Positions 1-12,160 of a DNA stretch of 64,000 nucleotides are shown here, piece by piece (position 1 is the stretch's first letter; the number at the start of each line of letters is the position of its first letter). A program made the translations under genes and the position numbers. The notes beneath the pieces are model-generated. The model was not told the DNA's origin and did not search any database. It saw nothing but the letters and a program-made list of their open reading frames with translations. This stretch comes from Porphyra umbilicalis (Eukaryota; Rhodophyta; Bangiophyceae; Bangiales; Bangiaceae): the NCBI GenBank assembly GCA_002049455.2, contig KV918964.1:78111-142110 (forward strand), written 5' to 3'.

Positions 1-2
1 AC

Positions 3-1052
3 CGCTGGGAGGAAGGCACGTACATCCGAGGGGGCCAGCCCGCCGCTGGCCGTCGCCGACGGCTGCGAGCGCTAGAGCCCACCTTACTACTCGACCCTCT
101 ACCTCGACATTCTGAAGAAACTTTTGCTGCGCAGGCCAGAGGAGAAAGCAGAAACAACAACACGGTCAGCCACGACAGCGCCCCGGGCGATGCCACGGAA
201 GACTTCAGCAGCAATCACAGTCGCCTATGTAGTGGCAGCGCCGATGAGGTGTCGGTGGTCTCGGCCGAAGAAGCTACGAGCATCTACAACGGAGTCACAT
301 TAGAGTCTTCAAGCGTCGACACAGACGAGGCAACACATCTCCTCTCCCAAGTGCACTCACCGCAGGGACCCATATTTGCCACAGCATCAACGGTCAGGAC
401 GGCTGAGCCCGCCAATCACAGAGCCCGCCGGTACGACGACATTCACCGACGTTGAGCCAAATCGACGCACGACGCGGAGCTTCGTAACGACGTTTACGCC
501 CATGTGGCGCGTGGTGGCCACCGGGTATGCCGTCGGCGGCCACAGGGCCGCCAAGAAAGCAGTGACGACTACGCCGACGCCGACTTTGAAGATGGTCTGC
601 AAGCTCCCGACACAATCGGACAGGGCAAGGATCGGGTGGGTGCTGCACATCACGATGACGCACGTACCATTGCTGGCATGTCGCTAGCCCCAAAAGCCGG
701 CGGGGTGGACGACATGCGCATCGGTTAAGGCAGGGGACGGGGTCGTGATAGCAGGCGAGACCCGCAGGGGGGTCAGCCTTTGTCAGAAAATGACGCGGAG
801 AATGATCGGCAGGTCCGTGGCGCCGAGCACGCGGGTCGTGGTGGTGCTTATGAGGCCGGTGGTGCGCCGTCAACATCTGGCAATGCAGGGACTGAACACT
901 ACCTGGGCGGAGATGCAGGGAGGGGAATGGTGATGGTGGGCGCGACATGGGTGGTGAACGCAAGCATCGCAGCGCAAAGCGGCCGCGGGCACGTCTCACA
1001 CAATCCCAGTCTCCGACTCCAGCAGCCATGCAAGTTCCTGTTACTGAGGTAA
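3..1052 (+). pseudogene. degraded Arg/Gly/acidic reading frame, open at the left window edge
   Basis: One reading frame runs in from the left edge and stays open for about 1 kb apart from a TGA at 453-455 and a TAA at 726-728, ending at a stop at 1050-1052. The translation is hydrophilic, with Ser/Thr/Asp/Glu-rich stretches in the first half, RGRGRD-type Arg/Gly repeats just after the TAA, and a Gly/Ala tail. No family is recognised. Three consecutive open segments in the same frame suggest a gene that has acquired nonsense mutations, or exons whose introns hide the stops. It could be the 5' part of the JmjC gene that follows, or part of another mobile element. The strand is inferred from frame continuity only. 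Confidence 0.35.
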
Positions 1053-1632
1053 ATACCGTTCCCACTTACGGGCTGCAGGACTTAATTCGCATGGATATGC
1101 CATCGAACAAAAGTTGCGGTGCTCACGTGTTCCGGATTGCCACGAGCATTCGGCCCCGTCCAAGTTCAGTCCCAAAACGAGGAAAGGTTTGAGTCGGATT
1201 GCAGAGGTACCCTCAGCGACCCACTTGCGTCAGTTCGCACTTTCTGGGCCGCGGTGCGGCCCCGAAATGCCCCGCCATGAACCTCGCTCAGCTCCTTCCT
1301 CGAGTAGGCGGAAAGTGGATGTCATTCAGACAGCTAAACAGGGAATCCCGCACCAGCGCCAGAGCCCATCGGCAGGCGTATTCCGAAATAAATCCACAGC
1401 GCTTCGCGGCTACGATAAATGACCAAAGTGCCACGAGACGCGAAGTCCGCGACTCGGAAGGGACGGTTTCATGAATGTTACATCCGTCGAATTCAAGTGC
1501 CATTGAGGTCTACTACATAACTGCTGTCTCCCAAGAGGACCGGGACGGCCTCGGAAGGAGCCGGGGGCCGGCGACAGTCGAGGGCAGCCTCTAGCGGGCG
1601 ACGACTGTCTCGAAAGCCCTTAAGTCCTAAAC
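1053..1632. other. spacer between degraded frame and JmjC exon
   Basis: Only short overlapping open frames are present (for example plus strand 947-1192), with no recognisable domain. It may hold upstream exons or introns of the JmjC gene, but I see no splice pair I would defend. Confidence 0.3.
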
Positions 1633-2658
1633 ATGCGGGGCATGGCTCGCAGGTTTTCGACCTACGTCGGAATCAACACCAATCTGTGCTATTTAGAGAC
1701 TGTTGGGTCTGTCTTCAACTGGCACGAGGAGGACAGCAGCTTGCTCTCCGTCTATTTCCTGGAACGTGGTGCCGATACGGTGTGGTGGTTTGTACCTGAA
1801 AGTGAAAGCGACACAGTTGAGAGGCTACTGCTGAACTGTATGGATCCTTGCCTCCTGAGAGCGGCCAGCCTGAACGTCTGGAAGGTCCTCGAGCAGAAGG
1901 CCAACAGTTTTTCCGCAACATTTTTCCTCAAGAATGGAATCCGCTTCTACTTCTATGAAATGCGCGATGGCGACATGGTGGTGACAGGACCTGTGGGGCT
2001 ACATGGTGGAGACAATCGAGGAGTGAACCGAGCCTCTGCCGTAAACTGCGCGTGCCTGGCTTGCTTCGAGTTTAGGATAGCCCACGCGGCGGAGGCGCGA
2101 AAGAACCAGTGCTAAGTTCCGTTGCCGCTTGAAAAGCTGATTGTGCTCTCGTGCCAGCTGCTTGTGGACGGTCAGTGGTGATGGGGAAGCCTCGCTGCTG
2201 TAAAGGCATGCGATCCTGACGCATTTGCGAAAATTTTGCAGGTGCTGGTCGCCTACCTATCTGAGCACGTCGCGAAAGTTCTTTTGTGGCGAGCCTCACC
2301 TGTGCCACACAGCTGGTTTGGATCCAGATTGGAGGCCGTGAGCCTATCGGAAGCGTCACTTCCCGTCAAGGAGTTCGTTGCGTCTCGGGCCGCACAGACG
2401 TACTCTGAAGACCATCCTAATGGCCACCACACGGACACAACTGGAGACGGCGCGCTGTGCTTTTTCTGCGACGCTGCAGCCTGGCTAACCGTGCTTGTGT
2501 GCCCTCGATGCATTGAGACGTACGAGCCAAGCAGCATAGCCCTTGCACCCCTCTGCTGTGGGCGTTACGCGTCCGACCAGTACTGGTCTGGCCATTGGAA
2601 CCTCACGAAGACTCCCACTACTGAGGAATGGGACCAACACAGTCCATTGATGGTGTAG
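1633..2658 (+). CDS. JmjC-domain protein (histone-demethylase-like oxygenase), two open segments
   Basis: The first segment (1633-2115) reads like a JmjC core: a GxNTN...CYLET lead-in, then FNWHEEDSSLLSVYFL with the Fe(II)-binding HxE pair, GADTVWWFVP, and downstream GDMVVTGPVGLHGG with the distal iron histidine, then NRGVNRASAVNCA, equivalent to the AVNFA end of KDM4/KDM5-type domains. The second segment (2236-2658, same frame) has a Cys pattern LCFFC...VCPRC...LCC, resembling the C5HC2 zinc finger that follows JmjC in those enzymes. The segments are separated by 120 bp with a stop at 2113-2115 and a TTTTGCAG acceptor at 2232-2239, so an intron is likely; GTAAAC at 2041 is one possible donor. 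Such enzymes demethylate histone lysines using 2-oxoglutarate in the nucleus. The 5' exons were not found. Identity is inferred from motifs, and function could be lost. Confidence 0.65.
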
Positions 2659-3059
2659 CGCCTATCCGGGCGGCCGGCTCATTCTCTGCTCTCGAGCTTG
2701 AAGCTCCTTTTGCCAGGTGCAGGGCAAGAGCAATGACGGTATGGCGCATGAGGTGGAACAGAATTGCTTTTGAAGCTATTGTTTTTCTTGTCTACCTGCT
2801 TTTTTTCCATGGAGCCGCTTCTTTCGTTGCATGCTGATCAATAGCTCTCTTGGAAGCTCATTTTGTGGATCTCTTTAGCACCTCTACTTCTCTTCCCCTG
2901 GCAAAGGGGTGTTGTGTGCTCAAGCATATTATATCGTTGGCCTCCTTACGACAACCACACCAGAATAGTTTTTAACCACTACTGCTAGACGATCCAATCT
3001 AGACCACAGGGCAAACCTCGTACCAGCGCTCGTGTTGTCCGCCTGCAAATCCCTCGTCG
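2659..3059. other. intergenic, nothing recognised
   Basis: AT-richer DNA containing T-rich runs downstream of the JmjC-like stop. It may be 3' UTR. No gene, repeat or RNA structure is visible. Confidence 0.3.
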
Positions 3060-5804
3060 CTAGCCGCACTTGAAGAGGAAGCCGGAGAGCTTGGAAAAGA
3101 GGAGCCGGCGAGTTCCAGTGGGCAAGACACATGCCAGCTCTGTGACTGCCTCCGCAGGAATGAGCTCCAAGACCTCTGGCGTGGCATTCAACACCTCGGA
3201 AGGTTGGCCGTTTGGTTCTGTGGTGTTTGAGTTTTTGAAGGACCAAGCCGCACAGCAGAAGTGCATCTTGTCATCAATAGACCCAATGGAGCTTACGTGA
3301 AGGAAGCGCCCCTGTTGGTCACAAGCACCAATGTTCTCTTCTGTTGGCCTCACGTACACTGTACTTCCCGAGCGCACAGTGAACCTCTTCTTCTGGTTCC
3401 TCGCTGTCTTCCAGAAACAGAGGTCCACCTCAGCTCTGACATCCATGCACATTGACTCAGGAGCCTGTCCATGAATTTGACGGCCTGCTCTCCATACAAT
3501 TGCTTGCTCTGCTTCAGCAAACACACCTGCAGCCAGGTGATGCTGACTTACTGCCTTCACCAAAGATCCCTTTTTCATTGAGGAACCACGACCTGCATAG
3601 GCCGTACTTTTCGGGCTGTGACACGGCACGCGAGATGAGCTCTGCGTCTCGCCAAAAGTTCTTCAAGTAGTCCGCGGAGTTGTGGGCATTGCTACGCAGA
3701 ACTGCGTGCTTTGATACCTGATGGAACTTCTCAAATATGAGCTCGCACACGGATGGCCCAAGCTGTATGAGGGGAAGAGACGGATAGATGAGCTCGAGGA
3801 AACGATGGACGGTCGGCTTCTCCCAGCTTTTCCCAAACACTGAGAGAGATCCAATATCATGCATCACCTGCTCTTTTTGGCGATGCAGATCTTGAACACT
3901 TGGCTTTGTGTAACGGCATGCTCTCCGTCAGAGGCTATGATAGGGTGGTAGAACAGAGTCGACGCAAATCCTCGTAGCGACAATAGTGCCCGGAGAAGTG
4001 CCGCTTGGTGCGGCACTGTAGTGCTGCCCCTCAGTATGGATTCCAGCACTGTCGGAGTCACAGTAAGTAGGACGGCGTAGTCTGACATTGAGAGTGTCGT
4101 TCCCCCCATCTTCTCGGGCTCGAAAGTGGTCAAAACAGTGTACGTGGGTACATGTACGGCGCACGCTCGAACCTGCCGCACCAGGAGGTCCCGCTGTTCA
4201 ACTGAGAGCGCGCCATGAGCCTCCCCAAGAAGCTGTGACGCCATGCCGAAGTATATGAGATGGGAAGGCGCTGCGATGACATGCTCATGTAAATCAAAAG
4301 ACCCAGGCCCTCTCCCTTCCGTCAACCGTAAGAAATCGTCACCAGCACCAATTGTCACGCCATTCAGCAGAAGGGCGCACTGCATAGCCGCTGTAGAAAG
4401 GTTCGGAGTTCCTTTGAATCTCGAAATGATGGCGGACGTGCGCTCCTGTATGCGAGCGATGCGGACGTCTCTGATTTCGAACGTATCCACACTGCTCTTG
4501 GCTCGATCCCATCGCTCCGTCCCCGTCTTTGGCTGGACAATGTCACAGCCAGTGCAGTGCTCGGTACCGCTCGCTCCAATAGAGCTAGAGTATTTGGCAG
4601 CCATTGGAAAGTCAAACACTCCCATGCACGGAAAAACGTGCACAAGAACATCTTGCTTGATGACAGCGTCATACTCAACGACACCTTATTTTGCGAGAGA
4701 TATCAAGTCTTCAACAATGGCCTTAACTACTGGGCCGGCGTCTGCTCCAGGAGGAAGGTATGCCAAAGGCCGCACGGAGTGCCTCCTGTTCTCTAGAGTA
4801 ATGGACGCGTACGCACCGTACAGGCCCATGACGTTTCCTCATCGGCGCTTGCGGACCGCGTACTCGTCACCAGGCAACGATACATACACGGCGCACGGAT
4901 CCTTTTCCGGTACAGACAGTGACGGCTTCTCTGCCGATTGGAGCAGCTTGAGAGGCTCTGAACCTGGCGGCAGGAACCAGGCGCCGGGCTCTTCGCCATT
5001 AGGCTCCATTGGAGCAACAATGTACACACTTCCTGCCAGCACAAATCTGAGAGTGAATAAACCGCCCTCTGAGAAGCATTCGCGCAGATGAGGAGGGATC
5101 ACAGAGTTCTCGCTCAGCGTGAATGATGCCATGAAGTCACCAACTCGAATCGCATCTGGTGGAGCATACGAGCCCGGGCTGATAGTGATTTGACCAAGCT
5201 CCGCGATGCCAGTGCTCTGCAGCGTTGTAGTGATCTGCTGCGATGCTGTGCATGCGACAGTCGCCACACAACCGATCGTGTACAGAGTGCCACCTAGCCT
5301 GAAGCCATTCCTAGCGCTATAGTGTTATGGGTCTCGTGCGACAACTGTTTGAAAAAACTCCGTTGGGCGCTCGCGCGTTCCAAGTCATGCGTCCCCAGAC
5401 TGGTGGAAAAACGATGCGGTGGCACCGTCAGCGAAGTCTCTTTTAATGTGGTCGGAAAAAATAGTATAGAAGACGCTGCGATCTGGTAACCGGCGGGGCT
5501 CTTTGCCTTTTCCTAAAGGGACGTAGCGAGAGGTTCTCACCTCTTTAACGGGTGCAGCGAAACGCATCATCTCCTTTCAGATCTTGTAGAGGCGAGAGCG
5601 TGAAGGCCACGGTTTCTCGGGCTCGAAAGCGTTCTCTGCTTCACGCATGACGTCGTATTGTCTTTTAGAAACGCAGGAGGGACCAAAGAGATACCCGAAG
5701 CATACAAACTCGTGACGCGAGGAGAAGCCGCCCGCGGGCTGTTCCTCGTCAGAAGAAAAGTCCATGTCCTCAGCTCCGCTCCAATCAGCCACGCCGTCCG
5801 ACAA
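3060..5804 (-). pseudogene. CACTA/KDZ-like DNA transposase remnant
   Basis: Minus-strand segments follow one another: 5804-5577, 5576-5385, 5267-4839, 4643-3864, 3867-3514 and 3629-3060. The N-terminal piece has an acidic stretch, then FVCFGYLFGPSC and PWPSRSRLYKI, resembling the start of large fungal/protist KDZ- or CACTA-type transposases. The 4643-3864 piece has a CTGCDI zinc-like motif followed by FDLHEHVIAAPSHLIYFG. The 3867-3514 piece has KPTVHRFLELIYPSLPLIQL followed by a FEKFHQV stretch, the position of the conserved H...G...E/FE region in these families. Damage: an in-frame TGA at 5577-5579, a frame change near 3865, and a one-base shift in the A-run near 3567-3579 on the plus strand. 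Some gaps may be introns. The family assignment rests on remembered motif shape, so it is moderate. Confidence 0.45.
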
Positions 5805-7720
5805 AGCGGATGTGTCAGAGTCACCACCGCCCTCAGAGTCCGAGTCGCTGACACCCGATAAGGGGACGCCAACGGGTGTGCGAAGGCCTGGGGCGCTCGT
5901 TGGATCTGTCCTGTATTGTTCAGCTGTACGAGTCTGGCCCGAACGACTGACTGCCGCAACACTCTGCCCAGTAACCGCTCGCGCACCACGTTCTAAAGCT
6001 ATGGGAGCGACGTGAGGTAGAAGCGCATCACTAAAGCTGAAGTAGGCCGGTAGACGCTTTCGTCGCTTAGAGCATTGTTAACAATGAGATGCTATCCACA
6101 TATTCAAGCCACGTTGCACAACGTGTCCCATTAAGCACCTGAAGTCCGACGTAACACCACTTTTTAGACGAAGAAGCCCTTTTTTTGTTCGGGCCATGGA
6201 TATCGAACTACCCACTTGAATCTGGCTTTCGCTGACCAAGAATAGCTGTGCTGCTATCGCTTTTCTATTTCGAGTCGGAATAGCTTTTAGGATAGCCGAG
6301 GCTATCTCACGGGGGCCTCTGATTGGCCCATGTGATGGATCAACGAACCGTTTCACAGCAAATAGTAGCACGTGGCTGCAACGTGTGCGCCACGTCTGCA
6401 AGATTGACTGCCAGTTTCTGCTGGGCAGAGGTGGTGGGAACGTCCGCAAGAGCTGTCGTGCATGGCAATGGTCCTACAGTGACGTCCTTCTAGGCGTGGT
6501 CGTCATCAAGCGCTGCACATTTTGAGCTGTTTCTTTGTCCGTCTGCCGACGAGCGTTCTCTGCGCCTTCGTTATGGTTGATACGGCTGCTCACCACAGTT
6601 GTCATCTGCCGCTGCAGTGAATCAAGTCCTGGCAGAAAATATCGTCTTGATCGGGCCCAGACAAGGCCTGGTGTAAGGAAACCTGCGGGTACTGAGGCTC
6701 ATGACAGCACAGCAGCCAACCGCTGACGTACATGTGGCTGTCTAAGGACGCGGACTTGGTTCTAGAATGGAATAGCCGATAGCGATAGCCTGAGTTGTTG
6801 GCAATGCTCTTATGGCTAGACATGGTGCCCTGGAGAGTGACTGAGTGGTAAGGAGGTACCTGGAGACAGTCGCAGGCGCAGGCAAGCGCACTGGCCTTAG
6901 CAGACCTCGAACCTGGGAAAGGCGACTTGGGATATCGCAAGCGAGATGTGCTCGCCGCTCTGCCGTAACCATCTCCCGCTGTAAGGTGCTGCCACCACCA
7001 GCACGCGAGAGATACTGTTCCCGGCTTTTTTTGAGGAACATTCGAGTTGCAATATTTTTGTACTTGCCTAGCTCTCAAGTGCCTATATGTCTTTCAAGTC
7101 ACTTCGACAATCACTTCAGATGTTCACGTGTACGCCCCTGCGTGCGTGAGCATGCTCGGGGATTGTGTCCGAAGATATCCGACAGTACACTTTATTTTCT
7201 TTTCTTTTAAAAGTCGGCGAGACTGTCTTTTTTTGTTCGCAAACTTGCCGGCCCACAGGATTTCTCCGAGGGCACGACAGAGGCTCATTCTTGGGCCTGT
7301 AGCGGAAATATTCCGGAAGATATCTGGCGTTTTATCCTGCAGCCTGCCACACGTTTATCCCGCAATCCATCTCGGCGGCCATCCCAAGGCCTGTTTTCCT
7401 ACCTTCGCGCAATCAGGCCTGTGGATGATTCGCTCGTCTATCCCATATGTGGCAAGTGGGCGCTTCCGTGATTTATCTGCAAGTCCATCCGGAGAATGGT
7501 CTGGCAATCGCGTCATCCCAAGTTTGGAATCTTCCAAGGGACTACTCATTCGAACGATCCCATGCTGGTCTGAAGCTCAACCAGGGATATTTTCGAGGAT
7601 GTCTCCCATCCCATCCTGACGTGAACCTGAGATCAAGCTGGCCAAGTCGTTCGGGTGATCCGTCACCTATTTCAATCCGGGCTCCAGAACATTGTAAGGA
7701 AGAGGCCCCGTCCCACTGTG
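5805..7720. other. about 1.9 kb without a recognisable gene
   Basis: Short frames exist on both strands, but none has a recognisable domain or sustained coding character. The base composition is mixed and T-rich around 7190-7240. It may include the 5' end of the transposase relic and host intergenic DNA. Confidence 0.3.
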
Positions 7721-8020
7721 GTGTCTATTTTGCCGAGCGGATCATTTGATGCCCTGGGCATCATTTGCTGCACTTTTTTGGCATCATTGTTTTCGTGCTT
7801 CCCGGCATCGCACGCTTCTTTTGACTGCAGAAACGGACTCAGAAATGTCTTGTTTCTCTCGGGAGAAGTCGGAGCCATTGTGCTGCGCATACGAACGGGG
7901 GGTGCTCCAGACGCCGGAAAAAGGGGTGTCGAACCGTCGTTTTCTGGCCCTGTGAGAGGGTGTATTATTTGATGCACCACCGGGCATCATTTGATGCCGT
8001 TTTGCGGTACGATAGACACT
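7721..8020. mobile_element. 300-bp MITE, terminal motif GTGTCTAT, subterminal ATCATTTGAT palindromes
   Basis: The left end GTGTCTATTTTGCCG and the reverse complement of the right end, AGTGTCTATCGTACCG, form a short imperfect terminal inverted repeat. Just inside each end, and again near the centre, lie copies of CATCATTTGATGCC or close variants (7742, 7760, 7965 and 7985 regions). Because the core is itself nearly palindromic, both strands carry it. No clear target duplication is seen. The same architecture, with CTCATTTGAG replacing ATCATTTGAT, occurs at 50590-50878, so this is a family. No coding capacity. Confidence 0.6.
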
Positions 8021-8776
8021 AAGGGAGGGGGGGTGGCAGTGAGGGGTACCGGTGGCATTTCACGACGAGCGCCGCGCATGCTGTGCGCCGCGGCGGCGTG
8101 TCGTCGCTGCGCCGTCGAAGCCGGCACCGGGTCGTCTGCGACCCACAGCAGTGCCACGTGCGCGAACCGGTGATCTGGGCGCCGACGTGCATCGCCCCGT
8201 GTACGAGCAGCTAGGTTCCCCCCCGGACTGTCTGGCACCGACGCGTTGGCATACTCGAGCCGTCGCACGCTGCTACTGTCATCGGCCAGCGGAGGCGGCG
8301 CGCTCCCCTTGACATCACGAAGTCGGGGGGCGTACGTGCGCCAGCTGCAAAGCCATGCCACAGCACTCGAGGTTCTGGTACAATATGGTAACCGACTGAA
8401 AACGCGTCCGTAATGCTGTGTGGGGAAGAGCACATCGGTACCAGAGAGCCCGAAGTGCCACGTCATCGCCACGGCCCGCCACATCACCAATGGCCACTGC
8501 AGCGCGTGCCCCGGCGAGCGTGAGGTTTTGTCTTCCATGCCCTCCTTCCCTCCCACGCGAATTTCGTCTCTCCACACCACACTGGCACGCCATGCACCGC
8601 CCCCCCACGTGCACAGCACATCATTGGCACTGTGTCGCATCCCGCTTTCCAGATTGCGCGTGCGGTGCAGAAGGCAGCCTATTAAAGAACCTTAACGAAC
8701 AAAACAAACCGGACGGACAGAAACCGAGGGGTATGTCGGTATTTTCGCGTTTCAAGACACGCACACGCGATCCACC
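8021..8776. other. GC-rich spacer downstream of RPL27A
   Basis: A minus-strand frame of 217 codons (7987-8640) spans this interval, but it is Arg/Ala/Pro-rich and unrecognised and probably reflects GC composition. The segment near 8680-8776 is AT-richer and should be the RPL27A 3' UTR. I see no other gene. Confidence 0.3.
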
Positions 8777-9736
8777 CTAAGCTGTGAGGACGCACACCCC
8801 ACCGACGGCATTGATCTTCTTCTCGGCCCCCTTGGAGAAGAACTTGGCCTTGACAATGACTGGCTGATTAGGCAGCATGCCCTTGCCGAGTACCTTAAAG
8901 TAACCCGACGCGGTCACGTCAATAACAGGGGCCACGTCCTTCTTGTCCGCGTGCTCCTTGCGGACCTCGTCGCTGACCAGGGTCCACAAGCTGCACGAGG
9001 CACGCATAGCCACAAGGCACCAAGGAGCGACACCAACCAAGACTGAGGGTTAATGGCCACACCGCCAGGGAAGCCGCGCACGCAGACAGAGGCCCGTCCC
9101 GTCGCACGTTGCTAGAAATGAAGAGGCCCATGCCTGCTTGCACCAAACATACCGCATCGCTAGTGGCTCCCGCAGACGCAACGTACCGGTCAATGTTCAA
9201 GGTCGGGCAGAAGTACTTCTGGTCCGTCTTGTGGAAGTGGCGCATGCCAACCTTCCCGAAGTAACCTGGATGGAACTTGTCAAAAAGGATGCGGTGGTGG
9301 TGCAGGCCACCCGCGTTACCGCGGCCAGCAGGATGCTTGCGGTGCTTGCCGACACGGCCATGGCCGGCCGACACGTGCCCCCGCTTTTTCCGGTTCTTGT
9401 GAAGATGGGTCGGCTGAGGACATCACACGGGCGTCAAGAACAGGAAGAGCAATCATGCAGAGGTCCACACGGGCCACAGCCGGAAAGCACGCAAAATCCA
9501 GGCAGCACAGGACACAGTACAACAGCACAAAAGACAGCCAGTACGCAAGAAAGATATGGAGCAGAAAGACGCAGAGCGGTCAGCCACGTGTACGACTGCA
9601 GAGTGAAAGCCGCCATGCGTAGCTGCGACGCCCGGCACACCAAACTACTCCACGCCAAGCGCCGTGAGAGGCAAGCCGTAACATCGCCTTTCTCCCGCGC
9701 ATCGACTCGCAGACGCAGATGCCCATAGCATACCAT
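8777..9736 (-). CDS. RPL27A: 60S ribosomal protein L27a (uL15), three coding exons
   Basis: A structural protein of the large cytosolic ribosomal subunit. Exon 2 (9413-9187) encodes the diagnostic N-terminal block [20 protein letters not shown], then the [12 protein letters not shown] and [15 protein letters not shown] motifs. Exon 3 (8990-8777) encodes [18 protein letters not shown], then [20 protein letters not shown], ending VGGVCVLTA before TAG. The exon 2/3 intron (9186-8991, 196 bp) starts GTACGT and ends TGCAG, and joins CG to C to restore an arginine codon. The frame before exon 2 is closed by a TGA and preceded by CCTCAG, so a first exon is required. The only nearby ATG followed by a donor is 9736-9734, ATG|GTATGC, giving an intron of 320 bp directly after the initiator. 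The total is 147 residues against 147-149 usual for the family. The gene looks intact; the start is inferred. Confidence 0.92.
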
Positions 9737-10100
9737 TATGAAACGGAGCGGTGGAAAAGACAGCAAGGATCAAGACACTGGCAGGGCTGCGGGTCGGGGA
9801 CGGCCGCCACCACCTCGACTCCCTCGGACAAGGAAGAGCACGTCGAGGGCGCACGGCCGGACCCTTCGAGGAGTCGCCGGGGGCCAGTGGCGCCAGCCGT
9901 CAATGGGACTCCTACCGCCCTCAATCGATCGACGAGCATGAGTTCAATGCCATTCCACGATCGGTTGGGACAGATGTCTCGCCGAGCTGTCAATATACTG
10001 GTACTGAAGGCACGTTTGCGCAAATATCCTGGCCCGAACTGGCTTCGCTATTTGACACGCTCAAAGTAAATACACAGCGCCCATGTCGAAGGAGCACAAC
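9737..10100. promoter_or_regulatory. presumed 5' flank of RPL27A
   Basis: This interval lies directly upstream of the proposed RPL27A start on the minus strand and should hold the promoter and 5' UTR. No TATA box or other defined element is visible. Open frames here are GC-driven and unrecognised. Confidence 0.3.
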
Positions 10101-12160
10101 TGCCGCCTGGTTGAGGACGGAGGTGTGGAGCCCCCGCCGCCGTGACGCCACCCCGTCACTGCCGAGGCTGCCTGGCGGTTTGCCGCGGACCGCCCCCCTC
10201 GCTGTCGCGACCTCCCCATGCCACCCCCCCCCACTCCCCCTGGAATAGGATGGCCAGTGCTGACAGGCACGCCGTGCCGGGGTGCCTTGGGCTGCCGTGG
10301 CTGGCGGCGACGACACGGCACGCTGGCCTCCACCCCCACTGCTGCCACCGCTACCGCATCTGGCTGCGGCTCCCGCCGCTGGCGCCGCCACCGCTGCTGG
10401 CCGCCGCCCCCCCTGCTGGCGCCGCCCCAGCCGTCGCCGCCGCCCCCGTCGCTAGCCGCCGCCCTCACCGGCGGTCGGAGGCGGCGATCCCGGCTCGTGT
10501 GCCGTCGGCAGGGGGGCGGGCCGTCGGTGGCGGTTGGCGGGTGGCGCCGGTCGGTGTTGGGGTGGGTGGTCCGCGGTCGCATATTCTCTTGTAAATGATT
10601 CTCTTATAACGAGAACGCACTGTAACAGTTTTGCATCTTTTCTGGCAAAAAAACAACACTGCATACCTCCTAAAGCACCCTTTGCCCATTATGTTCAAGT
10701 TTTGTGGGAGACGGTATGGTCTGGTCACCGCCGGGTTACACGCTGCCATCTGGTCCAAGAAGGAGGAGCGTACGGCATGTCTGGGACGAACTCGACCAAA
10801 ACACCACTTTTTCAGAGAGAGTCGTTCCTGGTGCTTTGAAGGGTCCCGGGAACGGAAACGTAGGTCGCTAGGTGTACAAACGCCTCCTTCCTAGTTTTCT
10901 CGCCCCTCCAAGTTCACAGCCGCCAGATGAGCCGCTGCCTCCCCACGGTGCCCAGTCTGCGTGCTGGCCAAGTATCTGTGTGCGTTGACTTTGCTACATC
11001 TCATACACTCGATAGAGGCTAAAAAGCCACACCAGGACGGTCGTAGGATAACCACGGCGCATTGTGTCCTTTCAGCCAACCCAGCCGCCCCAAAATCGTG
11101 CGCATGAGTCGCCTGCGGAGGCGGCATACTGCCACTGCACTCTAGGTCCTCCCTGAAAGACCCGTGAGCTCCCCGCGCACACATAGCCGTCGCTTATGAC
11201 AATTTATCGGCGAATGTTTAACAAACATACTACACCGACGCCGGCCGCTACCGCAGCCGGCTGCTTCCACCCAATAACCACCACCAGCTGCCCCACCCAC
11301 ACCCGACGGCCGCGGACCGCTCATCCCAACACCCGCCACCCACCACTCGCCACCGACGGCCCGCCCTGCCGCCGAGGGGTCGCCGCCACCGACCGCCGGC
11401 GGGGGCGGCGGCCAGCGGAGTGAGAGGTGGACAGGGGCGGGGGCGGCGCCAGCAGGTGCGGTGGCGGCCAGCGGCGGGAGTGGCGACAGCGGCAGGGGAG
11501 GCAGCAAGAGGTGGGGGAGACGGCCAGGGGCGCGAGCGGGGCCAGAGGAGGGGGGCACGGCCAGGGGCAGGGGCGGCGGTGGCGGCGACGGCGGCGGCGG
11601 CGGTGGCAGCGGGGGGGAAGCGGGCGGCGGGGGCGGCGACGGGGGCTGAGGCGGGGGCGGCGGCGGTGCCGGCGGCCGGGGCAGCGGGGGCGGCGGCGGC
11701 CGGGACGGCGGCGGCGGGGGCGGCGGGGGCAGCGGGAGCGGCAGGGACGGCGGCGGCGGCGGCCGGGGCGGGGGCGGGGGCCGGAGCGGGGGCGGTGTCG
11801 GCGGCGGCGGGGGCGGCGGCGGCGGGGGCGGGGGTCGGGGCCGGGGCCGGGGCGGGGGCGGGAGCGGGGGCGACGGGGGCGGCGCCGGCGGTGGCGGGGG
11901 CGGCGGCGGCGGGGGCGGGGACGGCGGGGGCGGCGGGGGCGACAGGGGCGGCGGCGGCGGCGGCGGGGGCGGCGGGGGCGGGGGTGGGGGCCGGGGCCGG
12001 GGCGGGGGCGGCAGCAGGGGCGATGGGGGCGGCGCCGGCGGTGGCGGCCGGGGCGGCGGGGGCCGCGGCGGGGGCAGGGGCGGCGGTGGCGGCGGCGGCC
12101 ACGGGGTGCCGGGCCGGGGCGTGGTCATGCCAGGCCGGGAGCTCACAAGACTTTAAGAAT
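10101..12160. repeat. GC-extreme low-complexity DNA, partly inverted
   Basis: 10140-10590 is CCGCC/CCACC-rich on the plus strand, and 11400-12120 is an almost pure (GGCGGN)n tract. The left block read in reverse complement resembles 11275-11410, sharing for example CACCGACGGCCCGCC, so the blocks sit roughly as an inverted pair around an ordinary AT-richer middle (10600-11230). Long poly-Pro, poly-Ala and poly-Gly/Arg frames open in all phases on both strands; this is expected of such a repeat and is not evidence of genes. Confidence 0.6.

Noticed and set aside
11142-12146. 334-codon poly-Pro frame (minus) and poly-Gly/Arg/Ala frames (plus)
   Set aside because: All frames on both strands are open because the DNA is a (GGCGGN)n repeat; no non-repetitive protein sequence.
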